The notes under the pieces are model-generated. The model was not told the origin of the DNA. It saw only the letters and a program-made list of their open reading frames with translations, and searched no databases. A program made the position numbers and the translations under genes. Shown one piece after another: positions 25,497 through 35,153 of a stretch of DNA of 64,000 bases (the stretch's first letter is position 1; the number at the start of each line of letters is the position of its first letter). The DNA is from Roseiarcus sp963709185. GTDB taxonomy: Bacteria; Pseudomonadota; Alphaproteobacteria; Rhizobiales; Beijerinckiaceae. Location of the stretch: assembly GCA_963709185.1 (NCBI GenBank), contig CAVPVQ010000015.1, positions 496,001-560,000 of the forward strand, read 5' to 3'.

Positions 25497-28060
25497 TGGC
25501 CGACGCTGGTTTCGCGCTCCTTCGACCAATCCTCCGCCTGGCGCTGCGCGACCTGCGCGGCGGTCTCGCGGGCCTTCGCATTCTGCTCGCTTGCGTGGCG
25601 CTGGGCGTCGCCACGATCGTCGGCGTCAATTCGCTGGCGCGCAGTCTCGACGACGGACTGTCCCGCGACGGGCGCGCCATCCTTGGCGGCGACGCGAGCT
25701 TCTCGCTGATTCATCGCCAGTTGTCCGAACCGGAGCGCGCGTTCCTGGCTGCGCGGGGAACGCTGTCGACCGTCGCCACGATGCGCGCGATGGCGCGCGC
25801 CGACGATGGCGCGGCGGCGCTGATCGAGGTCAAGGCCGTCGAGACTTCATGGCCAACTGTCGGGACAGCCGAGTTTTCGCCCACGCTCAGTCCGCACGAC
25901 GCGTTCGCGTTGAAGGATGGCGTCTACGGCGCGGCGGTCGAGGACGCGCTGCTCGACCGGCTCAACCTCAGGATCGGCGACCACTTCGCGCTCGGCGGCC
26001 TGCGCATCGAAATCCGCGCCACCCTCGTCGCCGAACCCGACCGGCTCGGCGCCGGCATCGGCCTGGGACCGCGGGCGCTCATCTCACAGGAGGCGCTGGC
26101 CGCAACCGGGCTGGTCCAGCCGGGGTCTCTGGTGCGCTGGACGACCCGTGTGTTGCTGGGCGTCGCGGGCGCGCCACCGCCAGAGGCGGCCGTGGAAGCG
26201 TTCATCGACGCCGCGAACAAGGCGTTTCCGGAAGCCGGCTGGGAGGCGCGCGGGCGCGCCAATGTATCGCCGAGCTTTTCGAAAAACCTCGACCGTTTCA
26301 CGGAGTTCCTCGCGTTGATCGGCCTGACCTCGTTGATTGTCGGCGGTGTCGGCGTCGCCAATGCGGCGCAGGGTTTCGTGGAGCGCAAACGCCCGACGCT
26401 GGCGACGCTCAAAGCCATCGGCGCGACCGGCGGCGCGGTCGTGCTCCTGGCGCTCGTCGAGTTCATCAGCGTCGCGTTGATCGGCGTCGGCGCCGGGTTG
26501 GCGCTCGGCGCCGCCCTGCCGTTCGCGGTCGATGCGCTGTTCGGCGCGATCATCCCGTTTCCGCTGGCGCCGGCGATCTATCCCGGCGAACTTGCGCTCG
26601 GCCTGACATACGGCCTGCTCACTGCGCTGGTGTTCTCGATCGCACCGTTGGGGCGAGCGCACGACCTGCCTGTCTCGGCCCTGCTGCGCGACCTCGTCGA
26701 ACCGCCGGGCGCATGGCCGCGACTGCGCTACGTGGCGGCGAGCGCGCTGGCGGCGCTGACGCTGGCCGGCGTCGCGGTCTACGAGAGCGCCGAAAAGCGC
26801 CTCGCCGTCATCGTCATCGTCGCAACGATCCTGGGCTTCATCGCGCTGCGTCTCGTCGCGCTCGGCGCCATGGCCGCGGCGCGCCAGGCTCCCCGATCAC
26901 GGGGCGTCGCGTGGCGCATGGCGCTCGCCAATATTCATCGGCCCGGGGCGATGACGCCTTCCGTCGTTCTGTCGCTGGGTCTCGGCCTCGCCGTGCTCGT
27001 GACGCTGACGTTGATCGACAGCAACCTTCGCGGCGAATTGCATCACAACCTGCCCGGCGAAACCCCGAGCTTTTATTTCCTCGACGTGAGCAGCGCGCAG
27101 ATCGATGGTTTTCGCGAATTCCTCGCAGACAACGCGCCAAACGCCAGGATCGTCGCCGCCCCGATGATGAGGGGGCGGTTCGTCAGGATCGGCGAGACGC
27201 CCGCCGAACAGGTCAAGGCGAAGGAAAACGCGGCCTGGGTGCTGGAAGGCGACCGCGGCGTCACCTATGCGCCGGCGCCACCCGAGGGCTCCGAGGTGAC
27301 CGCGGGCCGATGGTGGCCGCAAGACTATGCCGGGCCGCCGCTGGTCTCGATGGACGAAGAGATCGCTGACGGGCTCGGCCTGAAACTCGGCGACGCCATC
27401 ACCGTCAATGTGCTCGGACGCAACATTACTGCAAGCATCGCCAACCTGCGCAGAGTCAACTGGCGAAGCTTTGCGATCAATTTCGTGCTGATCTATTCGC
27501 CAGACACGTTTCGGGGCGCGCCGCATACGTTTCTCGTCACGGCCGCCTTCGACAAGGACGTCGGCGCGGCCGGTGAGCTCGTCTTGCTGAGAAAAGTCGC
27601 CCATGATTTCCCGTCGGTCGCCGCGTTGCGCGTGCGCGACGCGCTGGAGACGATCGAGGGCCTGGTCGCCAAGCTGGCGGTGGCGATCAGGGCGGCCACC
27701 GGCGTCGCCCTGGCGACGTCGGTTCTGGTGCTCGCCGGCGCGCTTGCCGCCAATCGCCGCGCGCGCATCTACGACGCGGTCGTGCTCAAAATCCTCGGGG
27801 CGACGCGCGCGCGCCTGCTGATCGCCTTTCTGCTCGAATATGCGCTGCTCGGCGCCACCACTGTCGCCTTCGGTCTGGCGGCGGGCGCGGGCGCCGCCTA
27901 CGCGATCGTCACGCGGATCATGCAATTGGATTTTGCGCTGTCGTGGCCGGCGGCGCTCGCGGCGGCGGCGGCCGGCCTGGCTCTGACCGTGGCGCTCGGG
28001 CTCATCGGCGCCTGGCGGATATTGGGACAAAAGCCAGCGGCGTATTTGCGGGAGCTATGA
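25496..28060 (+). CDS. ybbP: FtsX-like ABC permease YbbP-like
   Basis: 854 residues, intact. N-terminal membrane helix (GLRILLACVALGVATIVGVN), a large periplasmic region, and two FtsX-type membrane blocks (FLALIGLTSLIVGGVGVANAAQGFVERKRPTLATLKAIGAT at about 285-330, and a C-terminal block ending GLALTVALGLIGAWRILGQKP). The repeated K-x-L/I-GAT motif appears twice (LKAIGATGG and LKILGATRA). The start codon is fused to the ybbA stop. Forms the membrane half of a YbbAP complex. Confidence 0.92.
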   Translation: MADAGFALLRPILRLALRDLRGGLAGLRILLACVALGVATIVGVNSLARSLDDGLSRDGRAILGGDASFSLIHRQLSEPERAFLAARGTLSTVATMRAMARADDGAAALIEVKAVETSWPTVGTAEFSPTLSPHDAFALKDGVYGAAVEDALLDRLNLRIGDHFALGGLRIEIRATLVAEPDRLGAGIGLGPRALISQEALAATGLVQPGSLVRWTTRVLLGVAGAPPPEAAVEAFIDAANKAFPEAGWEARGRANVSPSFSKNLDRFTEFLALIGLTSLIVGGVGVANAAQGFVERKRPTLATLKAIGATGGAVVLLALVEFISVALIGVGAGLALGAALPFAVDALFGAIIPFPLAPAIYPGELALGLTYGLLTALVFSIAPLGRAHDLPVSALLRDLVEPPGAWPRLRYVAASALAALTLAGVAVYESAEKRLAVIVIVATILGFIALRLVALGAMAAARQAPRSRGVAWRMALANIHRPGAMTPSVVLSLGLGLAVLVTLTLIDSNLRGELHHNLPGETPSFYFLDVSSAQIDGFREFLADNAPNARIVAAPMMRGRFVRIGETPAEQVKAKENAAWVLEGDRGVTYAPAPPEGSEVTAGRWWPQDYAGPPLVSMDEEIADGLGLKLGDAITVNVLGRNITASIANLRRVNWRSFAINFVLIYSPDTFRGAPHTFLVTAAFDKDVGAAGELVLLRKVAHDFPSVAALRVRDALETIEGLVAKLAVAIRAATGVALATSVLVLAGALAANRRARIYDAVVLKILGATRARLLIAFLLEYALLGATTVAFGLAAGAGAAYAIVTRIMQLDFALSWPAALAAAAAGLALTVALGLIGAWRILGQKPAAYLREL

Positions 28061-28341
28061 GGGCGGGAGCGGTTGGGCGGCGTGAAAGCCGACAAAATCG
28101 GCCCTGTGGCTTCAACCGGGATTGACGCGCTTGCACTGGCCCGAAATCCCGCGGCCTCGCTGCCGCAATCGCGACTTCGGGCCGACAGCGGCGCGACCGA
28201 CGCAATTCGCGCAACGTCCGATGTCTCGTGAGTGTCACAATACGCCGTTACCGATCATGAGCGATTGACGCGCGGTTCGTCGGGCGCCGAGCGTCGCGCG
28301 TGACGCTCCCGGGCGTGAATCCGGAGCTGGGGACCAACGAA
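28061..28341. other. Intergenic region upstream of DUF5132/P-ATPase cluster
   Basis: 281 bp between ybbP and the DUF5132 gene. No ORF with protein-like composition and no clear promoter consensus were seen. It should contain the promoter of the downstream cluster. Confidence 0.35.
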
Positions 28342-28764
28342 ATGACGAAGACCAAACTCAACGGCGACACCAAGGTTGAAGAAACCGAAGCCCTTGCCGA
28401 ACACGACGGGGCGCCGGCCGCCGCCGCTTCTGGCTCGCAGGCGCGCGACACCGCACTGGCGACCGCGGCGACCGTAGGGGTCGTGGCCGTGGGCGCGGTG
28501 ATTTTCGAAGCCGCCCTGATTCCCGGATTGGTCCTGGGCGTCGCCGCGGTTCTCGCGCCGCAATACCTGCCCAAGATCGGATCTGCGCTGACGCCCGCCT
28601 TCAGGTCGACCGTGCGCGGCGCCTATCGGCTTGGTCAGAAATCCCGCGAAGCCTTGGCGGAAGCGCAGGAGCATTTCCACGATATCGCCGCGGAAGTGAA
28701 TGCCGAAGACAGCACGAAGTCGAAGGTGGGGACGGTCGCGCCGGAGCCCAAGGCGGCGGCGTAG
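28342..28764 (+). CDS. DUF5132 domain-containing protein
   Basis: 140 residues from the ATG at 28342 (MTKTKLNGD). An acidic, low-complexity N terminus is followed by a hydrophobic segment with two short membrane helices (TALATAATVGVVAVGAVIFEAALIPGLVLGVAAVLAPQYLP). A basic-then-acidic C-terminal helix (YRLGQKSREALAEAQEHFHDIAAE) completes it. DUF5132 proteins of this shape are known next to HMA-domain and P-type ATPase genes; their role is unknown. A GC-rich hairpin terminator follows, so the gene may have its own transcript. Confidence 0.72.
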   Translation: MTKTKLNGDTKVEETEALAEHDGAPAAAASGSQARDTALATAATVGVVAVGAVIFEAALIPGLVLGVAAVLAPQYLPKIGSALTPAFRSTVRGAYRLGQKSREALAEAQEHFHDIAAEVNAEDSTKSKVGTVAPEPKAAA

Positions 28765-28780
28765 CGACGCCAAGCGCGCC

Positions 28781-28800
28781 CGCCCGCCTCGCGGCGGGCG
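28781..28800 (+). terminator. Intrinsic terminator-like hairpin after the DUF5132 gene
   Basis: 8-bp perfect stem (CGCCCGCC / GGCGGGCG) with a TCGC loop, followed by ACTTTATT. It lies 16 bp after the stop codon and 125 bp before the next gene, so the DUF5132 gene may be partly uncoupled from the HMA/ATPase genes. Confidence 0.65.
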
Positions 28801-28924
28801 ACTTTATTCGCTGGCGAGTTGGTGAGCGGGCGCCGGACGCGCGCTCGCGCCCGATGAACGACGGAGCGACCTGATCGGGGGTCGGCGATCGGGACGGGGT
28901 AGGCGCCCCACATCAAGGCGGACG

Positions 28925-29485
28925 ATGACAAAACTCAATCTCAAGGTCGAACATCAGGTTCGCGGGAGAATCCGCATCAAGATTCCGGCCGGCAAGGGCA
29001 ATGCCGGACTGCTCGAGGAGATCAAGGAGACTTTCGGGGTCATCCCGGGGATCGAACGGATCACCGTCAATCCGACCACCGGCAGCGTCGTTCTCCACTA
29101 CGATGAGGACCGGCACGACGAATTCCATGACGATTTTCAGCAACATTTGCCGCCCGCCCATCGGCCGCCGTCCAACGAGATCGACGAGATCGCCCGCAAG
29201 CTCGAAGACGAGGCGGAGTTCCTCGCCGAACATTCGCAGATCGCCAGGGCCGTGGTGGATTTCTTCAAGGACCTGGACGTTCGCGTCAAAGCCGCGAGCG
29301 GCAACGTCATCGATTTGAAAATCGTCCTGGCGATCGGAATCATCGGCTTTACCGTTCTTGAAGTGGGCGCCAGCGCCGCGACGCCGGTCTGGGTCACGCT
29401 GGTGATCTTCAGCCTGAACCATTTCATCGAAATGCACCCGCCCGGCGCAAGAACGGCGCGCATGACCGAGCCGGCGACCGCTTGA
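28925..29485 (+). CDS. HMA-like (HMA_2-type) domain membrane protein
   Basis: 186 residues. The N-terminal ferredoxin-like fold starts VEHQVRGRIRIKIPAGKG and continues VIPGIERITVNPTTGSVVLHYD, the layout of heavy-metal-associated domains but with no CxxC; GRIRI replaces the metal loop. A charged His/Glu/Asp segment (DEFHDDFQQHLPPAHRPP) and two hydrophobic helices (IVLAIGIIGFTVLEVGASA, VWVTLVIFSLNHFIEM) follow. It may be an accessory chaperone or regulator of the ATPase encoded downstream, whose N-terminal domain has the same GRLRL motif. Binding of metal through other residues (several His) is possible. Confidence 0.8.
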   Translation: MTKLNLKVEHQVRGRIRIKIPAGKGNAGLLEEIKETFGVIPGIERITVNPTTGSVVLHYDEDRHDEFHDDFQQHLPPAHRPPSNEIDEIARKLEDEAEFLAEHSQIARAVVDFFKDLDVRVKAASGNVIDLKIVLAIGIIGFTVLEVGASAATPVWVTLVIFSLNHFIEMHPPGARTARMTEPATA

Positions 29486-29654
29486 GGCGGCGTGTCGCGC
29501 GGCGGCGCCAAGGCTGCCGCCGTTAGCGCGCCGCGAGCGCTCCCGGACGGGCTCCCTGGGAGCCGCGCAAGACGCTGGCGGCGCCAAAGCGCGCACGGGG
29601 ACGGACGCGCCAAGGCCGTCGACTAAACGGATTTCGCACGGGACGCTGATCGTC

Positions 29655-31796
29655 ATGGACTTCCAGGTTCGCCACTTCATGCCGGGGCGTCTGCGCCTTC
29701 ACATACCGGCGCTGTGTCGCAAAGCGTCGCTTGCTGACGCCTTCGTTTCGTGGTTGCGGGCGCAGGCCGGCATCAAGAGGGCGCGCATCAATTACGAATG
29801 CTCGTCCCTCGTCGTCGAATATGACGTCGCCAACCACAAGTTCTTCGAAGGTATGCTGCGAGAGTTGCGGCATACGCCCCTGAGCGAGTTGCGCGTCATT
29901 CTGTCGCTGGCCAAACCCGCGACTGGCGCGACGCCGAAAGACGACGTCGCCGTCGCGCCAAACTCGTCGGCGGTGGTTTCGTGGCGCGCTCCGCTCGCCC
30001 TGCCGACCCTGTCATTGCTGATGGCGTTCAGCAGCAATCCCGTGGTGATCGCCATCAACCTGCCGCTGATGCTGTGGAACGGCCTGCCGATCGCCGTTCG
30101 CGCCTGGCGGGTCTGGCGGCGCGAGAGCCGGTTGAACATCGATTTTCTCGATACGCTGGCGATCACCGCGTCGGTCATGCAAGGGAACCCGCTCGCCGGT
30201 TCGATCGTGACCTGGCTGATCAAGCTCGGCGACTGGATACGCGATCTGACCGCCGCCGGAGCCAAACGCGCGGTCACCGAATTGCTGGAGTTCCAGTCCA
30301 AGACCGCCTGGGTCGTGCGCGAGGGCGAGATCGTCTCGATCCCGGCGCGCGAACTAGCCGTCGGCGACGTGGTCGTGGTCTACCCCGGCGAAATGATCCC
30401 GGTCGATGGGCAGATCATCGAGGGGCGCGCGACGATCGATCAAAAAACGATCACCGGAGAAAGCCTGCCGGTCGCCCGCGGCGTCGGCGACACCGCCTTC
30501 GCCGCCACCGTCCTGCGCGACGGACAATTGCGCGTGCGGGCGCTGCGCGTGGGCGTCGACACCACGGCGGGGCAGATCGCGCGTCTCGTGGAATCGGCCC
30601 CGATCGGCGACACCCGCATGCAGAACCATGCCGAGCGTTTCGCCGACCGGCTGGTCTTGCCGACCCTTGCCTTGGCGGTCGGAACTGCGGCGGTCACCCG
30701 CGACTTCAATCGGTTCCTGTCTTTGGTCATCATCGACTACGGCACCGGCATTCGCGTCGCGGCGCCAACTTCGGTTCTCGCCTCAATGACCCACGCCGCC
30801 CGCTCGGGCATCATCATCAAGAGCGGCGCGCACATGGAGCGGCTCGCCGAGTGCGACACCGTGGTGTTCGACAAGACGGGCACCCTGACCCACGGCAGTC
30901 CCGCCGTCGTCGATGTCATCACCTACCAGAAACACATCACGCCCGGCCACCTGCTGGGCCTCGCCGCCGCCGCGGAGACGCGCCTGCATCACCCCGTCGC
31001 CGAGGCGCTGCGCAGCCGCGCCAAACAACTCGGCGTCAACATCCCGCCCTGCGACGAGACGCGCTATCGGATCGGCCTCGGCGTCGAAGGCCAGGTCAAC
31101 GGCTATTATCTCCATGTCGGCAACGAGCGTTTCCTGCGCGAGAGTGAGATCAATGTCGGCGAGTCCGCCGCCGACCGCGCCGCGCTGGATGAGCGGGGCT
31201 TTTCCTGTCTCTATATCGCGGTGGACGGGGTTCTCGCCGGGCTTGTGCCTTACGCCGACCAAATCCGGTCGGAAAGCCGACAAGTGATCCAAAGGCTCCA
31301 CGCGATGGGGGTCCGGAACACGGTCATGCTGACCGGCGACAATGCGACCGTGGCGCGAGCGGTCAGCAAGCGCCTCGGGCTCACCCGCCAATATTCCGAC
31401 ATGCTGCCCGCCGACAAGGCGCGCGTCATTCAGGAGATTCAGCGCACGGGCGCGGTCGTCGCGATGGTCGGCGATGGAATCAACGACTCGCCGGCGCTCA
31501 GCTTCGCCGACATCGGCATCGCGATGAAATACGGCGCCGAGGTCGCGCAGGAATCGGCCGATGTGGTGCTGATGGAAGATTCGCTGTGGAAATTGGTCAA
31601 GGCCGTCGAAATCTCGCGAGGGGCGGTCAGCCTCATCAAGCAGAACTATGGGATCGTCGCGGCGTTGAACACGCTGGCGCTGGGTCTGGCCCTTCCGGGC
31701 GGTCTGATCACGCCGGAAGTGACGGCGCTGATCAGCAACGGCTCGGCGATCATGGCCAGCGTCAACGGGATACGCCCCATGCTGCGGCGCGGGTGA
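29655..31796 (+). CDS. P1B-like P-type ATPase with atypical (non-CPC) membrane motif
   Basis: 713 residues. N-terminal HMA-like domain (HFMPGRLRLHIPALCRK) without CxxC; A-domain TGES in ITGESLPVARG (about 266); phosphorylation motif DKTGTLTHG with D406; P1B-type HP motif in RLHHPVAEAL; hinge GDGINDSPALSF (about 605). The TM segment before the phosphorylation site, where P1B ATPases carry CPC, SPC or TPC, reads IDYGTGIRVAAPTSVLASM (about 359-377), with no Cys and no Pro between. So soft-metal specificity by the usual Cys pair is ruled out on sequence. The substrate is unknown, possibly Mn, Zn or another ion. The stop is 1 bp from the next start, so it is coupled to the EcsC-DUF445 gene. Confidence 0.9.
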   Translation: MDFQVRHFMPGRLRLHIPALCRKASLADAFVSWLRAQAGIKRARINYECSSLVVEYDVANHKFFEGMLRELRHTPLSELRVILSLAKPATGATPKDDVAVAPNSSAVVSWRAPLALPTLSLLMAFSSNPVVIAINLPLMLWNGLPIAVRAWRVWRRESRLNIDFLDTLAITASVMQGNPLAGSIVTWLIKLGDWIRDLTAAGAKRAVTELLEFQSKTAWVVREGEIVSIPARELAVGDVVVVYPGEMIPVDGQIIEGRATIDQKTITGESLPVARGVGDTAFAATVLRDGQLRVRALRVGVDTTAGQIARLVESAPIGDTRMQNHAERFADRLVLPTLALAVGTAAVTRDFNRFLSLVIIDYGTGIRVAAPTSVLASMTHAARSGIIIKSGAHMERLAECDTVVFDKTGTLTHGSPAVVDVITYQKHITPGHLLGLAAAAETRLHHPVAEALRSRAKQLGVNIPPCDETRYRIGLGVEGQVNGYYLHVGNERFLRESEINVGESAADRAALDERGFSCLYIAVDGVLAGLVPYADQIRSESRQVIQRLHAMGVRNTVMLTGDNATVARAVSKRLGLTRQYSDMLPADKARVIQEIQRTGAVVAMVGDGINDSPALSFADIGIAMKYGAEVAQESADVVLMEDSLWKLVKAVEISRGAVSLIKQNYGIVAALNTLALGLALPGGLITPEVTALISNGSAIMASVNGIRPMLRRG

Positions 31797-31797
31797 G

Positions 31798-33924
31798 ATG
31801 ACGGCGGCGGACATCGCGCTGCGCCCGGCAGACCTGCAGGCGCTTCAACGCGCCGTTCGGCGCCTTGAGAATCCGGGGATGGCCGCCCGGCTCGCCGACG
31901 CCGCCGGTCAGCCCGTCAATCGCATTCTGCGTCTGGCGCCGCGGGTCGCCAACGACAAATTGAACGAGATCGTCCGGAAGGCGATTCTCAAATGCCTTGA
32001 GACGGCGATCGACTCGCTCGACGAGACGCCCGCGCCGGCAGCGCCCTGGCTGTCGTCGATGTTCGCCGGGGTCGCAGGCGGCGTCAGCGGCACCTTCGGG
32101 ATGCTCGCGCTGGCGGTCGAACTGCCGTTCACCACCACCTTGATGCTGCGCAGCATCGCCGAAATTGCGCGAGCCGAGGGCGAAGATCTGTCCACGATCG
32201 CCGGGCGGCTAGCCTGCATGGAGGTCTTCGCGCTTGGCGGCAACCGCGTCGAAAACAAGATGAACGTCGGCTACTATGCGGCGCGCGCGTTCCTCACCAG
32301 GCTGACCGGCGAAGCCTCGGCGTTTCTACTCGAGCGTGGCGTCGCCGGCGCTTCGGCGCCCGTGGTGACGGGCTTTGTCGCCGAAATCTCCTCTCGCTTC
32401 GGCGTCGTCGTGTCGGATAAGGTCGCGGCGGGCGCCTTGCCGGTCCTCGGCGCGCTGGGCGGCGCCGCGGTGAACGTCATTTTCATGGATCATTTCCAGC
32501 GTATCGCTCAGGGGCATTTCACCATTCGCCGTCTCGAGCGTCGATACGACCCGGACAGCATTCGGCAGCAATATACCCGGCTTGCAAAGCAGTTTCCCGG
32601 CGCGGAGATCTCGAGCTTGCCGGACCCGTCTGCGGAGCGGACTTTTATGGTCGCTGCCCTGGCGGGCGTCGACCTCGCCGACCGCAACACCGAGCAGAAG
32701 GTCCGCCAGTTGCGGCGCATGCGCGCGATCGCGACGCTTCTGCTGGTTTCCATGGCGGCGCTGTTCGTCGCGACCTCGCTGGGATTGGCGGCGTGGCCAT
32801 GGCTCGCCCCCGTCCGGGCGTTCGCCGAGGCGGCGATGGTGGGCGCCTGCGCCGACTGGTTCGCGGTCGTGGCGCTCTTTCGGCGCCCGTTCGGCCTGCC
32901 CATTCCCCACACCGGCATCGTCCCGCGCAACAAGGCGCGGATCGGAACCGCGTTGGGCCGGTTCATGAGCAACAATTTCCTCAGCCCCTCCGTGCTCGCC
33001 AAACGGCTCGACAAGATCGAGGCGACCGCGTGGGCGGCGGCGTGGCTCAATGATCCCGCCAACGCCCGGCGCGTCGCCGAACAGGCGAGCCTCGTTCTGC
33101 CGCAGGCGCTGGCCGCCGTGCCCCGCGATCAGTTCGTCGATTGGCTCGCCAAGGCCGCGCTGCGCGGCGTCGAGGCGCTGCCCGCGGCGCCGCTCGCCTC
33201 CAAAATCCTGGCGGTTCTGTGGGCGCAGGGCGAAACGCAGGCGTTGCTCAATCGCGGAATCGAGTTCGCCGAGGCGTCCCTCTTGAGCCACAAGGATTTC
33301 ATCCGCGCCAAGGTGACGCAGAGCTCTTCGCGCTTCATTCCGCGATGGGTCGACGGCATGCTCGCCGACAAGGTGATGAACGGTCTGCAATCCACCCTCG
33401 CCGAAATGCGCGCGCCCGATCATCCCTGGCGAGTGGAGTTGCGCGGCGCGATCGACACCCTGATCTTCGATCTGGCCAACGATCCCGGCATGGCCGCGCG
33501 CGCCGAGAAAATGAAGGCCGAGTTGCTCGCCAACCCGGTCTTCATTTCTCAGGTCAACGGTCTTTGCCAGGACGTGGAGGCGCAACTCGGCGTCCATGCT
33601 TCCACCCATGCCGCGTCCCTCGCGGAAGGCCTGCAATTCGCCCTGCTCGCGCTGGGCGGCTGGTTGCGGGAAGACACGAAGATTCGGGCGCGGCTCGATC
33701 GCTGGGGCCGCCGCGCCGCCCTGCGCGCGCTGGCGCCTCGGCGCGCCGAGATCGGCGCCTATATCGCCAATGTCGTCGCCAACTGGGATGCGACCACGCT
33801 GGTCAACCGGCTGGAGCTGCAGGTCGGGGCGGATCTGCAATACATCCGCATCAACGGGACGCTGGTCGGCGGCCTGGTCGGGGTGATCATCTTCGTAGCG
33901 TCAAAATGGCTCCCGCCGGGATAG
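31798..33924 (+). CDS. EcsC-DUF445 fusion protein
   Basis: 708 residues in one open frame. Residues ~45-265 resemble EcsC-family proteins (MFAGVAGGVSGTFGMLALAVELPFTTTLMLRSIAEIAR, then ALGGAAVNVIFMDHFQRIAQGHF). From about 300 a DUF445 (YjiN-type) protein begins: RQLRRMRAIATLLLVSMAALFVAT, AMVGACADWFAVVALFRRP, IPHTGIVPRNKARIG, ending with a C-terminal membrane helix (NGTLVGGLVGVIIFVAS). These are normally separate proteins. An in-frame ATG at 32647 with GGAG upstream could still serve as an internal start for the DUF445 half. Coupled to the P-type ATPase gene by a 1-bp gap. Confidence 0.82.
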   Translation: MTAADIALRPADLQALQRAVRRLENPGMAARLADAAGQPVNRILRLAPRVANDKLNEIVRKAILKCLETAIDSLDETPAPAAPWLSSMFAGVAGGVSGTFGMLALAVELPFTTTLMLRSIAEIARAEGEDLSTIAGRLACMEVFALGGNRVENKMNVGYYAARAFLTRLTGEASAFLLERGVAGASAPVVTGFVAEISSRFGVVVSDKVAAGALPVLGALGGAAVNVIFMDHFQRIAQGHFTIRRLERRYDPDSIRQQYTRLAKQFPGAEISSLPDPSAERTFMVAALAGVDLADRNTEQKVRQLRRMRAIATLLLVSMAALFVATSLGLAAWPWLAPVRAFAEAAMVGACADWFAVVALFRRPFGLPIPHTGIVPRNKARIGTALGRFMSNNFLSPSVLAKRLDKIEATAWAAAWLNDPANARRVAEQASLVLPQALAAVPRDQFVDWLAKAALRGVEALPAAPLASKILAVLWAQGETQALLNRGIEFAEASLLSHKDFIRAKVTQSSSRFIPRWVDGMLADKVMNGLQSTLAEMRAPDHPWRVELRGAIDTLIFDLANDPGMAARAEKMKAELLANPVFISQVNGLCQDVEAQLGVHASTHAASLAEGLQFALLALGGWLREDTKIRARLDRWGRRAALRALAPRRAEIGAYIANVVANWDATTLVNRLELQVGADLQYIRINGTLVGGLVGVIIFVASKWLPPG

Positions 33925-33947
33925 GCGCGGATGCTGCGCCGCAGGGG

Positions 33948-35153
33948 TCACGCTGGGGAATCGAGCGTGAAGAGCTCTTGGGGTCTCCCGACCCCGCGCA
34001 AGGCGTATCGCCCGACCGAAACGAAGCGGTGGCGCCGATCGGCGACGGCAGCCGCGAACGCGGCGGAGAGCAGCACGGGCTGGTCGACGGAGCGGCACAT
34101 CGCGGCGATTCGACTGACTTCGTTGACCGCCGGGCCGACGACGGTGAAATCCAGGCGCTCCTTGCTGCCGATGTTGCCATAAAAGACTTCGCCGATATGA
34201 AGCCCGAGATATATGTCCGTAGCGGGCAAGCCCTGCTCCTCGCGGCGCGCGTTGAGCGCCTGCACTGCCTGGCGCGCCATGGTCGCCGCGTCCAGCGCGG
34301 CGGCGCAAGCGCGGTCGCGCTCCCTCGCGGGAAAGATCGCCAGGACGCCGTCGCCGATCAATTTCAGGACGTCGCCGGCGTGAAGGTGAATGGCGGAGAC
34401 AACGGCGTCGGCATAGTCATTCAGCAGCGGGATGATCTGCTCCGGCGGCGACGTGTCGGAAATGCGCGTGTAGTTGCGAAGATCGCTGAACCACAGGACG
34501 GCCTCGATCCGTTCCGCGACGCCGCGCGCGATGCGGCCCCCGAGAACCCGCCGACCGGCGTCGCGACCGAGATAGGTCTCGACCAGAGTCTCGGCGATGC
34601 GCCCGAGCGAGGCTGACTTCACCGCCAGCCCGAGGAAGGGCATGAGGCGCTGGAGCGTTGCGATCTCGCCGTCGTCGAAGCCGTCGGCGCGATCGGTCAT
34701 CCACGAAGAATAGACGCAATCCATTTCGCCGATCACGCCATCGGCCGCGATGCGGTTGACGATCGCCACATATTCCGTGATCGCGGCCGCGCGCAATTCT
34801 GCAAAAATCGCGAACTCGGATTGGTTGTCGGCGGTGATGCGACGGCGCAGGAGCGATTCGCCACTCGCCAACAATAGAAAGAACGGGGAGCTGCGCCAGC
34901 GTTCCGCATATTCGGCGTCCGCCGAACGGCCGTATTCGGCCAGCGTCGCCTCCGCCTTGCCGCGGTCCCAGCGAAACAGCCGCCCTTCGTAGATGGGATG
35001 CAGCGTGTCAATGAAGACCGCGGCGCGAGCGAGCGGCAATCCAACGGCGACCGCGCGATCGCAAAAACCGGCGACAATTTCGGTTTCTCCCCGGCCCGCC
35101 AGCCCGGCCTCGGCGATCCAGGCCGCAATCTCGGCAAACTCGGCTTCGGTCAT
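33948..35153 (-). CDS. Class III adenylate/guanylate cyclase
   Basis: 401 residues; the ATG at 35153 (MTEAEFAEIA) is preferred over the TTG nine bases upstream. N-terminal half is a GAF-like or unassigned sensory region (VFIDTLHPIYEGRLFRWDRG, ending in an acidic FDDGEIATLQRLMPF helix). The C-terminal CYCc domain has LWFSDLRNYTRISD (first metal Asp), GDVLKLIGDGVLAIFP (second Asp) and GLHIGEVFYGNIGS...DFTVVGPAVNEVSRI. The substrate-specifying Lys and Asp/Thr are compatible with ATP. The sister gene lies divergently 251 bp away. Confidence 0.9.
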   Translation of the reverse strand: MTEAEFAEIAAWIAEAGLAGRGETEIVAGFCDRAVAVGLPLARAAVFIDTLHPIYEGRLFRWDRGKAEATLAEYGRSADAEYAERWRSSPFFLLLASGESLLRRRITADNQSEFAIFAELRAAAITEYVAIVNRIAADGVIGEMDCVYSSWMTDRADGFDDGEIATLQRLMPFLGLAVKSASLGRIAETLVETYLGRDAGRRVLGGRIARGVAERIEAVLWFSDLRNYTRISDTSPPEQIIPLLNDYADAVVSAIHLHAGDVLKLIGDGVLAIFPARERDRACAAALDAATMARQAVQALNARREEQGLPATDIYLGLHIGEVFYGNIGSKERLDFTVVGPAVNEVSRIAAMCRSVDQPVLLSAAFAAAVADRRHRFVSVGRYALRGVGRPQELFTLDSPA

